Positions 1 through 8,774 of a stretch of 64,000 nt of DNA are shown here, piece by piece. The notes under the pieces were generated by a model. That model saw only the letters and a list, made by a program, of their open reading frames with translations. It did not search any database and was not told the origin of the DNA. Made by a program: the position numbers and the translations under genes. Each line of letters begins with the position of its first letter. The stretch's first letter is position 1. Source of the stretch: Herbidospora solisilvae (lineage in GTDB: Bacteria > Actinomycetota > Actinomycetes > Streptosporangiales > Streptosporangiaceae); assembly GCF_009901565.1 (NCBI RefSeq), contig NZ_WXEW01000001.1:682001-746000 (forward strand), given 5' to 3'.

Positions 1-3000
1 GGCACCCACGCCGCGCCCTGCTTCACCCGTGCCGGACCCGACGTGAACTCCGTCGTCATCGTGCCATCGGCATTCGCGAACGTCTGCGACGAATCGGTCG
101 TCGCAGACTCCACCAGCACGCGCTCGCCCTGTGCCTTGGCGGCCTCGGCCGCCTTCTGGACCGCACCCGTCTCCGCCGCCGCGGGTTCCGCCGCCTTGGC
201 CGGATTCGCCTCGGCCGCCGTCGGGCCCAGGACCGGCGCCGGGGTACCGCCGCCGTTCAGCCATTCCTCGATCTTGGTGACCTGGTCGGCGGCGTCGGTG
301 TAGTACACCGTCTTGCCGCCGACCGGCGGAATCACCTCGTGTTTGTCGGCGCCCAGATAGTTCGTCGTGGTACGCCGCAACTCCGTCGATCCCGTCATGT
401 CGACGGCGGCGACCGTGCGCCCCACACCGTCGTAGATCGGCTTCGACCACTGCGGCAGCGACGTCAACGCCGGGTTGAGCAGGCCCGTTCCAGGCGGGGA
501 GGTGTTGTAGGCCGGGCCGGTCGAGGCCGCCACCTTGCCCCGGGCGTCGTAGGTCGTCGCCGACACGATCCGGCCGCCGGCGGGCGAGGCCACCTGCGAC
601 TCGCGCTCGCGGCCGAAGCCGTCGGAGAAGCTGTGCGACACCGACCATGTCGGCTGCCCGCCCGTGATGGTCAGCAGCTTCTCCGAGGTGGTGCGGGCCG
701 GGGACGTGCCGGTGAGCTGGTAGGAGAACTTCGCGGCCGGGATCGTGCCGGTCTTCGGCTGCGCGGGCGTCCACACCTGGGTGGTGCGGCCCAGCGCGTC
801 GTAGTCGATGTTGGTGTCGCGGCCGTTCGGGTCGCGGACGCCGATGGTGCCGCCGTGCAGCGGGCTCTTCCACGTCGTCGCCGACTGGCCGAGCGTGTTG
901 GTGGTCGTGATGCCGTTGACCGGCCAGTTCGTCGCCGGGTTGTAGGTCAGCGTGGTCGACTTGCCCAGCGGGTCGGTGGTGGTGAGAGACCGGCCGTACT
1001 TGTCGTAGGTCGTCTTGGCGGTCGCCACGGTCGTCGCGTCGGTCCAGTTGCGCGACTCGGTGATGAGCCCGTCGGTGGGCGTGTTGGTGGCGGGGTCGCT
1101 GCCGCCGTCGTACAGGGTGACCTCGCGGGAGAGCAGGGCGCCGGTGCAGTTCGTCCCTGCCCTCGACTCCTTGACCGACGGGAAGTCGATCATCCACTGG
1201 CCCGACGCCGTGTTGGTGGCGTAGGTCGTGGTGTCGCAGGTGTCGTCGTTAGGATCGGCGAGGTCGCCCCGGTCGACCGACTTGGTGACGAGGCCGGTGG
1301 TGTTGTCGTACGTGGTCGCGGAGGCCGACCGGCGGAACGAACCGTTCGCGGTCACCTCGCGCGTCTCCTCGGTGGCCGGCTTGACCATGATCGGATCGAA
1401 GATCCCCGGGCCGTTCGCGGTGACGCGCTGCCAGTAGGTGTTCTTGGTGGAGGCGATCTCCTCCATGCCGCGCTGCGCTGCGGGCGTACCGAGCGGGTCG
1501 GGGGTGGTGAACTTCCAGGTCCGCGACTCCAAGGTCTGGCCGGAGAGGGTGCGCTGGTCGTTGAAGACGCCGCCGTCGAAATCGGTCAGTGTGACCTGCT
1601 TCTTCGTCCCATTGGCGTAGACATCGTCATACATGCCGCGGAAGAACGTGGTGCCGCTGACCGACAGGCCCGCGGGGTCGGTACCGGCCCCCTTGATCGT
1701 GCGGACCGTCCCATAGCCCCGGAAGTCACCCCAGGTCAGATTGTCGGGACGCGCGTTGTAGTTGATCTCCTTGGCCCACGCGGGGGTGCCGACGTACTCG
1801 TAGTTGGTGACCATGTCGGGCGAACCGCCGACGAGGTCCTGCTCCGTGACCTTCGTGACCAGGTACTTGCGGTAGACCGCGAAGCTGGGACGGCTGAACA
1901 TGTCCCGGCCGTCGAAGACCGGGTAACAGTCGGTGGTGTTGCGGTCCCACTCGATCCGGGTCGCCTGGTAGCCGGTGACGCAGGGGTTCAGATGGGTGTA
2001 CGTCACCAGGACCTGCGCGCCGAAGCCGTTGCCGACGATTCCGACACGCGGCATCTTCACGGTGTCGTTGAACTCGCCGTCGGGCATGCGGCCCGTGTCC
2101 ACGCGGTTCGACAACATGACGGCGCCGAACGTCTGCGCAGGCATCGAGATCGCGTTGGCGTCGTCGCCGATGAGGCCCTTGGTCTGGATCGCGTCGAGCC
2201 AGAGCACGGGCGTGGGCGACTCGCCCTCGCTGTAGACGTAGCGGTGGGTCAGCGTGGTCTTGGCGATGTTGTCCCAGTCGTTGAGCGCCGCGCTCCAGCT
2301 GTAGGTGACGATGTCCGACAACTTCGCGCTGATGAAGAACGTCGGCGAGCCGGTCGGGAACTCGCAGGACACCGGTCCGCCGCCGGGGGCGGGCGAACAG
2401 GACAGGTCGTCGGGGATGTCGGAGTCGAGCCCGATCACCCGGCTGGTCGAGTTGAACTCCATCTTCGAGATGTGGCGGCTGCCGGGCACCTGGGTGTTGG
2501 CGCCCCACTCGATCCTGTCGATGTAGCCGCCCCGGTCGTAGAGCAGCGGCGTGGTGCCATGGGTGTAGTTGTTCTGTTCCTTGGTCCAGAAGTAGTCGGT
2601 GACGTTCTCGCGGGGGTCGATCGTCTGGTCGAGGTTCCAGCGCCAGATGCCGTCGCACGTACGGGCGTACTGCCCCGAGGTGCTGTAGGTGTTGTTACAG
2701 GGTTCTCCGGCGTCGTCACCGACGAACGGCACCCGCCACAGCGAGTCCGACCGGTATCCGAGCCGGTAGACGATCCCGGTCTGCGTGGTGATCTTCCAGT
2801 ACTCGGCTCCCTGGTCGCCGCCGGTCAGGACTTCGATCTTCCAGCCGTAGTCCTGGTCGGTCTTGTAGCCGCTGCTGGTCTTCACCAGGCGCCCCGCCTG
2901 TCCGCCGAGGTTGACGAAGAGGTCGGAGGCGGTGGGGTCGTTGGTCGCCGAGTCGCCGTCGTTCTCGGTGGGCGACTCCCAGCACAGGTCGGCCCACCCC

Positions 3001-3989
3001 TTCTGGTTGGGGTTCTTGTTCGGCGAGGGGTCGGAGGAGCAGCCCCGATAGCGGCGCTCGATGTAGCCGATCGACATGTCCCAGCCCTCGCCGACCCAGG
3101 AGGCCTGGTTGTTGGTGACCTTGGTGAGGCCGTCGGCGCGGGAGGAGTCGTACCGCAACGCGATGCCCGCGCCGCCGCCGGCGATCGAGGGCGGGCTGCC
3201 GATGGGCACGCTGTAGGAGAAGCTTCCCGAGGTCAGGCCGACGTTCCAGGTCGACTGGGGGCGCAGGTCGGTGGCCGCGAAGTTGCCCGCACTCGGACCC
3301 GACGCGGCGGCGGCGAGAGTGAGCAGCGTCCCCGCTGGGGCGACATCCGCGTCGACGGTGAGGGTGCCCGCCTTCACGTCGTTGACCGCCGGAACCACCT
3401 CGCCGCGCCGGTCACAGGAGGCATCGGTGGTGAGCGCGCAGTCGGGGACCTTGATCACTTTCAACCGGTCGGCCCAGGCGCCGCCGTGGGCGTAACGGAA
3501 GGAGTCGTAGTTCAGCGTGAGCTGGGCCCGCACCGGTTCCGTCCCGCCGTCGGCACGCTTGACCCGCACCGCGAGTCCCGTGCCACCTAACCTCTCCACG
3601 CTGGCCTGCGGTAACGTCTCGACGCTCAGCCGGGCAGGGTCGTGATCGGGCACCCGGTCACCCGCGCCGCCAGCCGCCTGGGCGACCTTGACGGGCAGAT
3701 CACCCGCCTGGACGGAACGTTCCGACAGAGCGACCTCTGCGGTGTCCGCGTCAGGCCAGACGGGACGGGCCGCCTTCAGTCGGCCCGGCTTGTCCTCCGC
3801 GCCCTGTGCAGGTGCCCGCTTCTGCAGGTCACGCGCCTCCACCGCCTCGGCTTCCGGAGGTTCGGACACGGCGGCGACCGCCACCGGTACGAGCAGATCG
3901 CTGGGAACACCGACCCCCGAGATCAGCACGGCCGCAGCCAGAGTGACGGCGATCGTTCCAACCCGACCACGTCGCGACAGAGCGCCCAC
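1..3989 (-). CDS. Secreted RHS/YD-repeat protein, 3' end outside window
   Basis: This is an open frame of 1329 codons that runs off the left edge. GTG at 3989 is preceded by GGAGG with an 8-nt gap; GTG at 3998 is an alternative start. The N-terminus has a basic stretch and a hydrophobic segment (TIAVTLAAAVLISGV), so it is probably secreted. It continues with the typical actinobacterial RHS leader (YSVPIGSPPS, YDSSRADG, GWDMSIGYIERRYRGC) and many YD-type repeats (YDKYGRSLTTTDPLGKS, YDALGRTTQVW, YDGVGRTVAAVDMTG). RHS proteins form beta-cage shells that often deliver C-terminal toxins; any toxin tip here would lie outside the window. From about 240 down to 1 the frame passes through an Ala/Pro/Glu linker into sequence resembling another RHS N-terminal region (TFANADGTMTTEF, RVKQGAAWV), which is odd at this position. 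Family assignment is firm; function is inferred. Confidence 0.85.
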   Translation of the reverse strand, partial: MGALSRRGRVGTIAVTLAAAVLISGVGVPSDLLVPVAVAAVSEPPEAEAVEARDLQKRAPAQGAEDKPGRLKAARPVWPDADTAEVALSERSVQAGDLPVKVAQAAGGAGDRVPDHDPARLSVETLPQASVERLGGTGLAVRVKRADGGTEPVRAQLTLNYDSFRYAHGGAWADRLKVIKVPDCALTTDASCDRRGEVVPAVNDVKAGTLTVDADVAPAGTLLTLAAAASGPSAGNFAATDLRPQSTWNVGLTSGSFSYSVPIGSPPSIAGGGAGIALRYDSSRADGLTKVTNNQASWVGEGWDMSIGYIERRYRGCSSDPSPNKNPNQKGWADLCWESPTENDGDSATNDPTASDLFVNLGGQAGRLVKTSSGYKTDQDYGWKIEVLTGGDQGAEYWKITTQTGIVYRLGYRSDSLWRVPFVGDDAGEPCNNTYSTSGQYARTCDGIWRWNLDQTIDPRENVTDYFWTKEQNNYTHGTTPLLYDRGGYIDRIEWGANTQVPGSRHISKMEFNSTSRVIGLDSDIPDDLSCSPAPGGGPVSCEFPTGSPTFFISAKLSDIVTYSWSAALNDWDNIAKTTLTHRYVYSEGESPTPVLWLDAIQTKGLIGDDANAISMPAQTFGAVMLSNRVDTGRMPDGEFNDTVKMPRVGIVGNGFGAQVLVTYTHLNPCVTGYQATRIEWDRNTTDCYPVFDGRDMFSRPSFAVYRKYLVTKVTEQDLVGGSPDMVTNYEYVGTPAWAKEINYNARPDNLTWGDFRGYGTVRTIKGAGTDPAGLSVSGTTFFRGMYDDVYANGTKKQVTLTDFDGGVFNDQRTLSGQTLESRTWKFTTPDPLGTPAAQRGMEEIASTKNTYWQRVTANGPGIFDPIMVKPATEETREVTANGSFRRSASATTYDNTTGLVTKSVDRGDLADPNDDTCDTTTYATNTASGQWMIDFPSVKESRAGTNCTGALLSREVTLYDGGSDPATNTPTDGLITESRNWTDATTVATAKTTYDKYGRSLTTTDPLGKSTTLTYNPATNWPVNGITTTNTLGQSATTWKSPLHGGTIGVRDPNGRDTNIDYDALGRTTQVWTPAQPKTGTIPAAKFSYQLTGTSPARTTSEKLLTITGGQPTWSVSHSFSDGFGRERESQVASPAGGRIVSATTYDARGKVAASTGPAYNTSPPGTGLLNPALTSLPQWSKPIYDGVGRTVAAVDMTGSTELRRTTTNYLGADKHEVIPPVGGKTVYYTDAADQVTKIEEWLNGGGTPAPVLGPTAAEANPAKAAEPAAAETGAVQKAAEAAKAQGERVLVESATTDSSQTFANADGTMTTEFTSGPARVKQGAAWV

Positions 3990-4359
3990 GCGGTACACCT
4001 CCACCGAGCATCGCGAGGGCGGGAGCACGCCGGATGCATCCCTGTCACCCCGTGAACGGATCTTCCGCAGATCCGTCCGCAGTTCTACAGCAAGTAACCA
4101 CTAACTGGTCAAGTAGGAGCAAAGGGAAACATTCTGCAAAGAATGTTTGACAAGATCGCCTATCCACCGGTGATACTCAATGTCTTCGCAGCTCAGAGCC
4201 ATCTTCTTCGTCCAGATAAAGCGACGATAAAGATCTTGATGTCGAGATCGCTGTCAAACTGCCTCTTGACCGCACAGCCAACCGCAGGCCAGGATCTCGA
4301 CTCGATCTCTCATAACAGGACACCCGGGACAATCCCGACAGGGCGTCAAAGGGGACCCG
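3990..4359. promoter_or_regulatory. Divergent intergenic region with two inverted repeats
   Basis: There is no convincing gene in this 370-bp region between the RHS gene and the trypsin-fold gene. It holds a 7-bp inverted repeat (ACGGATC 4056-4062, GATCCGT 4070-4076). It also holds a perfect 9-bp inverted repeat with a 4-nt loop (AAACATTCT 4127-4135, AGAATGTTT 4140-4148). The second repeat overlaps a consensus-like -35 TTGACA at 4147-4152 on the + strand, followed by a weak -10 near 4172-4177 (GATACT). That would leave a leader of roughly 180 nt before the gene at 4360. The local AT content is higher than in the flanking genes. Promoter and operator roles are inferred. Confidence 0.45.
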
Positions 4360-5463
4360 ATGGCCATCACATTACGCAGGGTGACGACAGGCGTGCTTGT
4401 GAGCACGATGATCGGCGCGCTGCTGACCATGCTTCCCACCCCCGCCTCAGCGAAGCGGATGGTGCAGGTCACTCAGCCGGGCGGTGTCTCCACGTTCCGG
4501 GAACGTGCCATGGAGACCAACGGCAAACTCACTCCGGATGCGGCCCGCTCCGCCAAGCCACTCGAAGTGGAACTTCGGGTGGTGAAACGCGAAGGTTCCG
4601 ACGGTGCACGCAAGGCCAAGGCCCCCAACGGCCCGGCCGGCGTCATCCCCGGCGTCGCCCCTCCAGGAGGGAACGCCGTGACGACCTTCGCCGACGTGGA
4701 ATATCCGATCAACGTCGGCAAGATCTTCATCCACCGCGAGGCGACCGACGAGTGGTTCTACTGCTCGGGCACGGTCGTCACCAGCCAGTACAAGAACGTC
4801 GTCGCCACCGCGGGGCACTGCATCATCGACCCGGAGACGGGCGAGGTCTGGGAGAACTGGGCGTTCATCCCCGGCTACAACGACGGCATGCTCCAATGGC
4901 CGTACGGCGCCTGGTCACCCTTCGTCGGCTGGGTGTTCGAGGACTGGGCGGTATTCGAGGACCCCGACTCCGACTACGGTTTCGTGAACGTGTCCAAGCT
5001 CGACAGCCAGACCGGTGAGCCCTCCGGCCAGCGCATCGGCGACTTCGTCGGCGGCAACGGCCTGGCCTGGAACCAGTCCAGCGGCTTGAGCGGGTACGTT
5101 TTCGGCTACCCCCACCACGCCCATCCCGATGGCGACAAGCCGTACAGCGGATGGACGATGAAGTGGTGCTACGGAACGATCGCCTATCTCCCGCCTTATC
5201 AGAACGCCAACGAACACGTCGGATGGGGTCCCTACAACGGGCAGCTCTGCTCGTTCACCCCCGGAGCGGACGGGTCGCCTTTCCTGTGGGCCTACGATTC
5301 CGACGGAGATGAGCCGATCTCACGGGTGGGCAACCTGAACTCCGTGGTCAGCCAGGTCCGGGACACCGACGGGAACAACCGTTACGACACCTGGAGCGGG
5401 CCCTATTTCGACGGGTACGTCAAGCAGCTTTACGACATGGCGAACGCACGCTGGAGCCCGTGA
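4360..5463 (+). CDS. Secreted trypsin-fold (S1-like) protein lacking the nucleophile serine
   Basis: This 367-aa protein has a clear signal peptide (VSTMIGALLTMLPTPASA). It shows the chymotrypsin-fold landmarks in order: ATAGHC carrying the catalytic His, an acidic segment (DPDSDYGFV) that probably supplies the Asp, and a C-terminal motif CSFTPGADGSPFLW. In this family that last segment reads G-x-S-G-x-P; here it reads G-A-D-G-S-P, so Asp sits where the nucleophilic Ser belongs. It is therefore either a pseudoprotease or an enzyme with changed chemistry. The start ATG has AAAGGGGA upstream. It is divergent from the RHS gene across a region with a palindromic promoter. The fold is well supported; a binding or scaffold role is only a guess. 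Confidence 0.8.
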   Translation: MAITLRRVTTGVLVSTMIGALLTMLPTPASAKRMVQVTQPGGVSTFRERAMETNGKLTPDAARSAKPLEVELRVVKREGSDGARKAKAPNGPAGVIPGVAPPGGNAVTTFADVEYPINVGKIFIHREATDEWFYCSGTVVTSQYKNVVATAGHCIIDPETGEVWENWAFIPGYNDGMLQWPYGAWSPFVGWVFEDWAVFEDPDSDYGFVNVSKLDSQTGEPSGQRIGDFVGGNGLAWNQSSGLSGYVFGYPHHAHPDGDKPYSGWTMKWCYGTIAYLPPYQNANEHVGWGPYNGQLCSFTPGADGSPFLWAYDSDGDEPISRVGNLNSVVSQVRDTDGNNRYDTWSGPYFDGYVKQLYDMANARWSP

Positions 5464-5515
5464 TCTTCGATGTTCGTGCCGTAATGCGGTGCGCACGTGC
5501 CGAGCACCTGGTCAT

Positions 5516-5980
5516 TCACAGGTCGCGTTTGATGACGAGCGGGTTGAGCAGGGCGTTCACCTCGTCATCCGCAAGCTGGGCGCCGTATGGCAACTCTTTC
5601 CATGCGGCGGCCCGCCGAAGATGCACGAACGAGACGTCGAACACGTCGAGGAAGTATCTCGTGAGAGTGAATTCGGAAAAGGCCTCTCCGAGCTCATCTC
5701 TCAGCCGTCGAATAACGTGCACGGGTTCGGCGCCTTCTCGCGCCATATCGGCAAGGATTCTCTTGATGCCTTCTTCGGGCCCCGACCACCCGGCCGGAGG
5801 CAATTCGTCGTAGGACTCCTCCGACATTCCCGGCAGGAGGCCACGTGTGATGGTGATGTAGACCCTGCCGTAGGTGGTCGGCGTCTTCCACAGCAGGAAC
5901 TGGTCCACGTCGTGTTCGGACAGTCGCCGCAGCAGGGCGTGCAGATCGTGAAGCTCTTCGTCCGAGAGGGAACCGGTCAT
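5516..5980 (-). CDS. Hypothetical protein, 154 aa
   Basis: No family is recognised. ATG at 5980 (MTGSLSDEEL) was chosen over a longer upstream frame because strand-consistent, protein-like sequence begins there; GTG at 5989 is an alternative. The protein has no signal peptide or membrane segment, is rich in Arg, Glu and Leu, and has an aromatic C-terminal half (RYFLDVFDVSFVHLRR). It looks like a small soluble alpha/beta cytoplasmic protein. It lies convergent to the trypsin-fold gene and divergent from the histidine kinase gene at 6143, so it is probably a single-gene unit. Confidence 0.55.
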   Translation of the reverse strand: MTGSLSDEELHDLHALLRRLSEHDVDQFLLWKTPTTYGRVYITITRGLLPGMSEESYDELPPAGWSGPEEGIKRILADMAREGAEPVHVIRRLRDELGEAFSEFTLTRYFLDVFDVSFVHLRRAAAWKELPYGAQLADDEVNALLNPLVIKRDL

Positions 5981-6142
5981 GCCGATCACGATCTCCGATG
6001 CACGCCCCGGGCGCCACCTCGCCCGGCAGGTCGCCGGCCACGCCCTACCCCGTTCGGTGTACGCCGGCCCCCGAACGGCGCACGGCGAAGAGACCCCGTC
6101 CGGACGACGCGCCCCCGGCGGCCGGGGTCCTACTGTCTCCGC

Positions 6143-7279
6143 ATGACAGCCACACTCCCTTCGCGGGAGAACGTCCTGGTACGTCTCTCGGGCCCCGTCG
6201 CCGACGTCGCGCTGGCGGCGGTCACGGTGGTCGTGTTCACCGCCGTCGCCCTGGCCACCGGGGTGCGGAACCCCTGGGACGGCGCGCTCCCGCTGGCCCT
6301 CTTCCTCGGTGTGCTGCTGTTCCTCCGGCGCCGATGGCCCATGGCGGTGCTGCTGCTGTCGGTCGCCGGGGTCGTCGTCTACCACCACTTCCACTGGAGT
6401 CCGGCCGGGTGGATCTGGCCGGTCGCGGCGGCCTACTTCACCGCCGCCACGGCCCCGCGCATGGTGCGGTGGGTGGCGCTCGTGGGCGCCGCGCAGATCG
6501 TCTACTCCGCCGTCCACGCGGGTCCGATCGTCGACAGGAACCTGAGCCGGTACGTCGTCCACGTGCTCGGGGAGTCGGTGCTGCTGGCGGTGCTGATCGG
6601 CGGCGGGGTGACGTACGCGGCGGTGGTGCGGTGGCGGGCCGGGGCCCGCGAGACCGAGGGGCGGGCGCGCGCGGCCGAGGAGCGGTTGCGGGTCGCCCGG
6701 GAGGTGCACGACATCGTCGCGCACACGCTGGCCGTCGTCGGCGTCCACCTCAACGTCGCCGCCGACACCCTGCGCGAGGAACCGGCCGAGGCCGCCGCCG
6801 CGCTGGCCGTCGCGAAGGAGGTCAGGGCCAGGGCCATGCAGGACCTGACGGCCCTGATCGGCGTCCTACGGGACGCCCCCGAGGCGACCGCGCCCCAGCC
6901 CGGCCTGGACGCCCTCGACACCCTCGTCTCCGACGCCCGCGCCACGGGCATGGACGTGACCTTCACCGAGCACGGCGAGCGTTCGGCCGTGCCCGCGACC
7001 GCCGCCGTCGCGGTCCACCGGATCGTCCAGGAGTCCCTGGCGAACGCGCTCAGGCACGGCGGCGCGACCAAGGTCCGGCTCACCGTCGGCTACGGCCCTG
7101 AGACGGTCACCCTGGAGGTCACCGACGACGGCGAGCCCGGAGCCGTCACGGGCGACGGGCACGGCCTGACCGGCATGCGGGAACGCGTCGGCGCGCTGGG
7201 CGGCGAGCTGACGGCCGGGCCGGTCGACGGCGGCTACACGGTGCGGGCGACGATCCCTGTGGCAGGCTCGGCGGCGTGA
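6143..7279 (+). CDS. Sensor histidine kinase, NarL/DesK class
   Basis: This 378-aa membrane kinase has an N-terminal block of about four to five transmembrane helices (roughly residues 15-165). A HisKA_3 dimerisation domain follows with the phospho-acceptor His189 in REVHDIVAHTL. A C-terminal HATPase_c domain has its N box at VQESLANALRHG and G boxes at TDDGEPG and GHGLTGMRERV. ATG at 6143 (MTATLPSRE) is preferred; a longer open frame exists upstream but reads as non-coding. Its stop overlaps the start of the response regulator gene (GTGA), so the two are co-translated. The stimulus is unknown; the short loops suggest membrane-intrinsic sensing. Confidence 0.93.
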   Translation: MTATLPSRENVLVRLSGPVADVALAAVTVVVFTAVALATGVRNPWDGALPLALFLGVLLFLRRRWPMAVLLLSVAGVVVYHHFHWSPAGWIWPVAAAYFTAATAPRMVRWVALVGAAQIVYSAVHAGPIVDRNLSRYVVHVLGESVLLAVLIGGGVTYAAVVRWRAGARETEGRARAAEERLRVAREVHDIVAHTLAVVGVHLNVAADTLREEPAEAAAALAVAKEVRARAMQDLTALIGVLRDAPEATAPQPGLDALDTLVSDARATGMDVTFTEHGERSAVPATAAVAVHRIVQESLANALRHGGATKVRLTVGYGPETVTLEVTDDGEPGAVTGDGHGLTGMRERVGALGGELTAGPVDGGYTVRATIPVAGSAA

Positions 7280-7944
7280 CGACCAAGGTGCTCCTCGCCG
7301 ACGACCAGGCACTCGTCCGGGCCGGCTTCCGCAGCCTGCTGGCCCGCGCGCGCGACGTGAGCGTCGTCGGCGAGGCCGCCACCGGCGACGAGGCGATCCT
7401 GCTGGCCGGGAGCACCCGCCCCGACGTCATCCTGATGGACATCCGGATGCCCGGCACCGACGGCATCACCGCCACCCGTCGCATCGTCACCGACCCGGCC
7501 ACCGCCACCTGCCGGGTCGTCATCCTGACCACCTTCGACACCGACGACCACGTCTTCGCCGCGCTGGACGCCGGGGCGAGCGGATTCCTGACCAAGGACG
7601 TCGAACCGGCCGAACTCCGCCGCGCCGTCGCCCACGTGGCCGAGGGGAACGCCCTGCTCTCACCGGAGGTGACCCGCCGCGTCATCGAGCGGTTCGGCGC
7701 GCGTCGCCCCGGGGTGGGCCAACGGCTGGCCGGCCTGACGGAACGGGAGCTGGAGGTGGTCCGGCTGGTGGCCTCGGGCCTGTCCAACGACGAGATCGCG
7801 GCCCGCCTCGTCATCAGCCCCATGACCGCCAAGACCCACATCACCAGAGCGCTCGCGAAAACCGGTGTGCGCGACAGGGTGCAACTGGTGATCCTGGCCT
7901 ACGAGAGCGGCCTGGTGCGCCCCGGCGACGGGGGCCGCGTGTGA
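7276..7944 (+). CDS. LuxR/NarL-family response regulator
   Basis: This is a 222-aa regulator starting at GTG 7276, overlapping the kinase stop by 4 bp. The receiver domain has the acidic pair DD near residue 9-10, the phospho-acceptor Asp55 in ILMDIRMPG, the conserved Thr in LTTFD, and Lys in FLTKDV. The C-terminal LuxR-type helix-turn-helix reads LTERELEVVRLVASGLSNDEIAARLVISPMTAKTH in two halves. It is the cognate partner of the upstream kinase. Its targets may include the kinase-like gene 28 bp downstream, but no operator is obvious. Confidence 0.94.
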   Translation: MTTKVLLADDQALVRAGFRSLLARARDVSVVGEAATGDEAILLAGSTRPDVILMDIRMPGTDGITATRRIVTDPATATCRVVILTTFDTDDHVFAALDAGASGFLTKDVEPAELRRAVAHVAEGNALLSPEVTRRVIERFGARRPGVGQRLAGLTERELEVVRLVASGLSNDEIAARLVISPMTAKTHITRALAKTGVRDRVQLVILAYESGLVRPGDGGRV

Positions 7945-7972
7945 CGGTGATCTGGACGAGGGGAAACCGGTC

Positions 7973-8767
7973 ATGTCAAGCTCCGACGAGCCTCCCGAGC
8001 GCCGCCTCGCCCGGCTGGGCACGGTCTTCGCCCGGTTCGACCGGCAGGACTCCGGCAACGTCTCCTACGGCGCCGTCGTCGACGGCGAACGCTGTTTCGT
8101 GAAGACCGCGGGTCACCCCGACGCCACCGCCTTCCTCGACCACGCCCGGCGCGTCGACCTCCTGCGAAACGCGGTGCGGCTCGCCCGGGCCCACCGGCAC
8201 CCCGCGCTACCGGCTCTCCGCATGGTCGTCGAGTCGGCGCACGGCCCGATGCTCGTCTACGACTGGGCCGACGGCGACCTGATCGGCGTCCCCCGCGCGC
8301 ACCGCGACGACCCCGCCTCCCCCTACCGGCGCTTTCTCGCCCTCCCGCCCGGCCGCGTCCTCGCCGCCCTCGACACCATCGTCGACGTCCACGACCTGCT
8401 CGGCCAGGCCGGCGAGGTCGCCGGGGACTTCTACGACGGTTGTCTCCTGTACGACTTCATCACCCACCGCCTGTCCCTGATCGACCTGGACAACTACCGG
8501 CCAGGCCCCTACCGCAACGACATGGGGCGCATGTTCGGCTCCTCCCGGTTCATGGCGCCGGAGGAGTTCACCCTGGGCTCCGTGATCGACCAGCGCACCA
8601 GCGTCTTCACCCTTGGCCGCACCGCCCAGCTCCTGCTCGGCGACCACCTCCACGGCCCGCTGCAGCAGGTCACCACCCGCGCGACGCACCCGAACCCGGA
8701 AGAACGTCACGGCTCGCTCCCCGAGTTCTGCGCCGCCTGGCGGGCCGCACGCCAGGCCGGGTGCTAG
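7973..8767 (+). CDS. Degenerate Ser/Thr protein kinase-like protein
   Basis: This is a 264-aa cytoplasmic protein with a protein-kinase-like fold. The ATP-anchoring Lys is probably in CFVKTAG. The catalytic loop reads GDFYDGCLLYDF instead of HRDxKxxN, and the DFG position reads IDLDNYRPGP. An APE-like element follows (SRFMAPEEF), then a shortened C-lobe. The DLDNY variant keeps a possible metal-binding Asp, so phosphotransfer is not excluded, but it is not a canonical Hanks kinase. It starts 28 bp after the response regulator and may be in the same transcript. It ends 7 bp from the convergent gene at 8775. Confidence 0.75.
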   Translation: MSSSDEPPERRLARLGTVFARFDRQDSGNVSYGAVVDGERCFVKTAGHPDATAFLDHARRVDLLRNAVRLARAHRHPALPALRMVVESAHGPMLVYDWADGDLIGVPRAHRDDPASPYRRFLALPPGRVLAALDTIVDVHDLLGQAGEVAGDFYDGCLLYDFITHRLSLIDLDNYRPGPYRNDMGRMFGSSRFMAPEEFTLGSVIDQRTSVFTLGRTAQLLLGDHLHGPLQQVTTRATHPNPEERHGSLPEFCAAWRAARQAGC

Positions 8768-8774
8768 ACAACGC

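Noticed and set aside
339-3590. 1083-codon open frame on the + strand
   Set aside because: It is antisense to the RHS gene, is rich in Arg/Gly/Val low-complexity sequence and matches no family; a normal artefact of high-GC coding on the other strand.
5489-6142. Longer start for the histidine kinase
   Set aside because: The added 218 codons lack protein-like sequence and overlap the minus-strand gene at 5516-5980; ATG 6143 fits the family.
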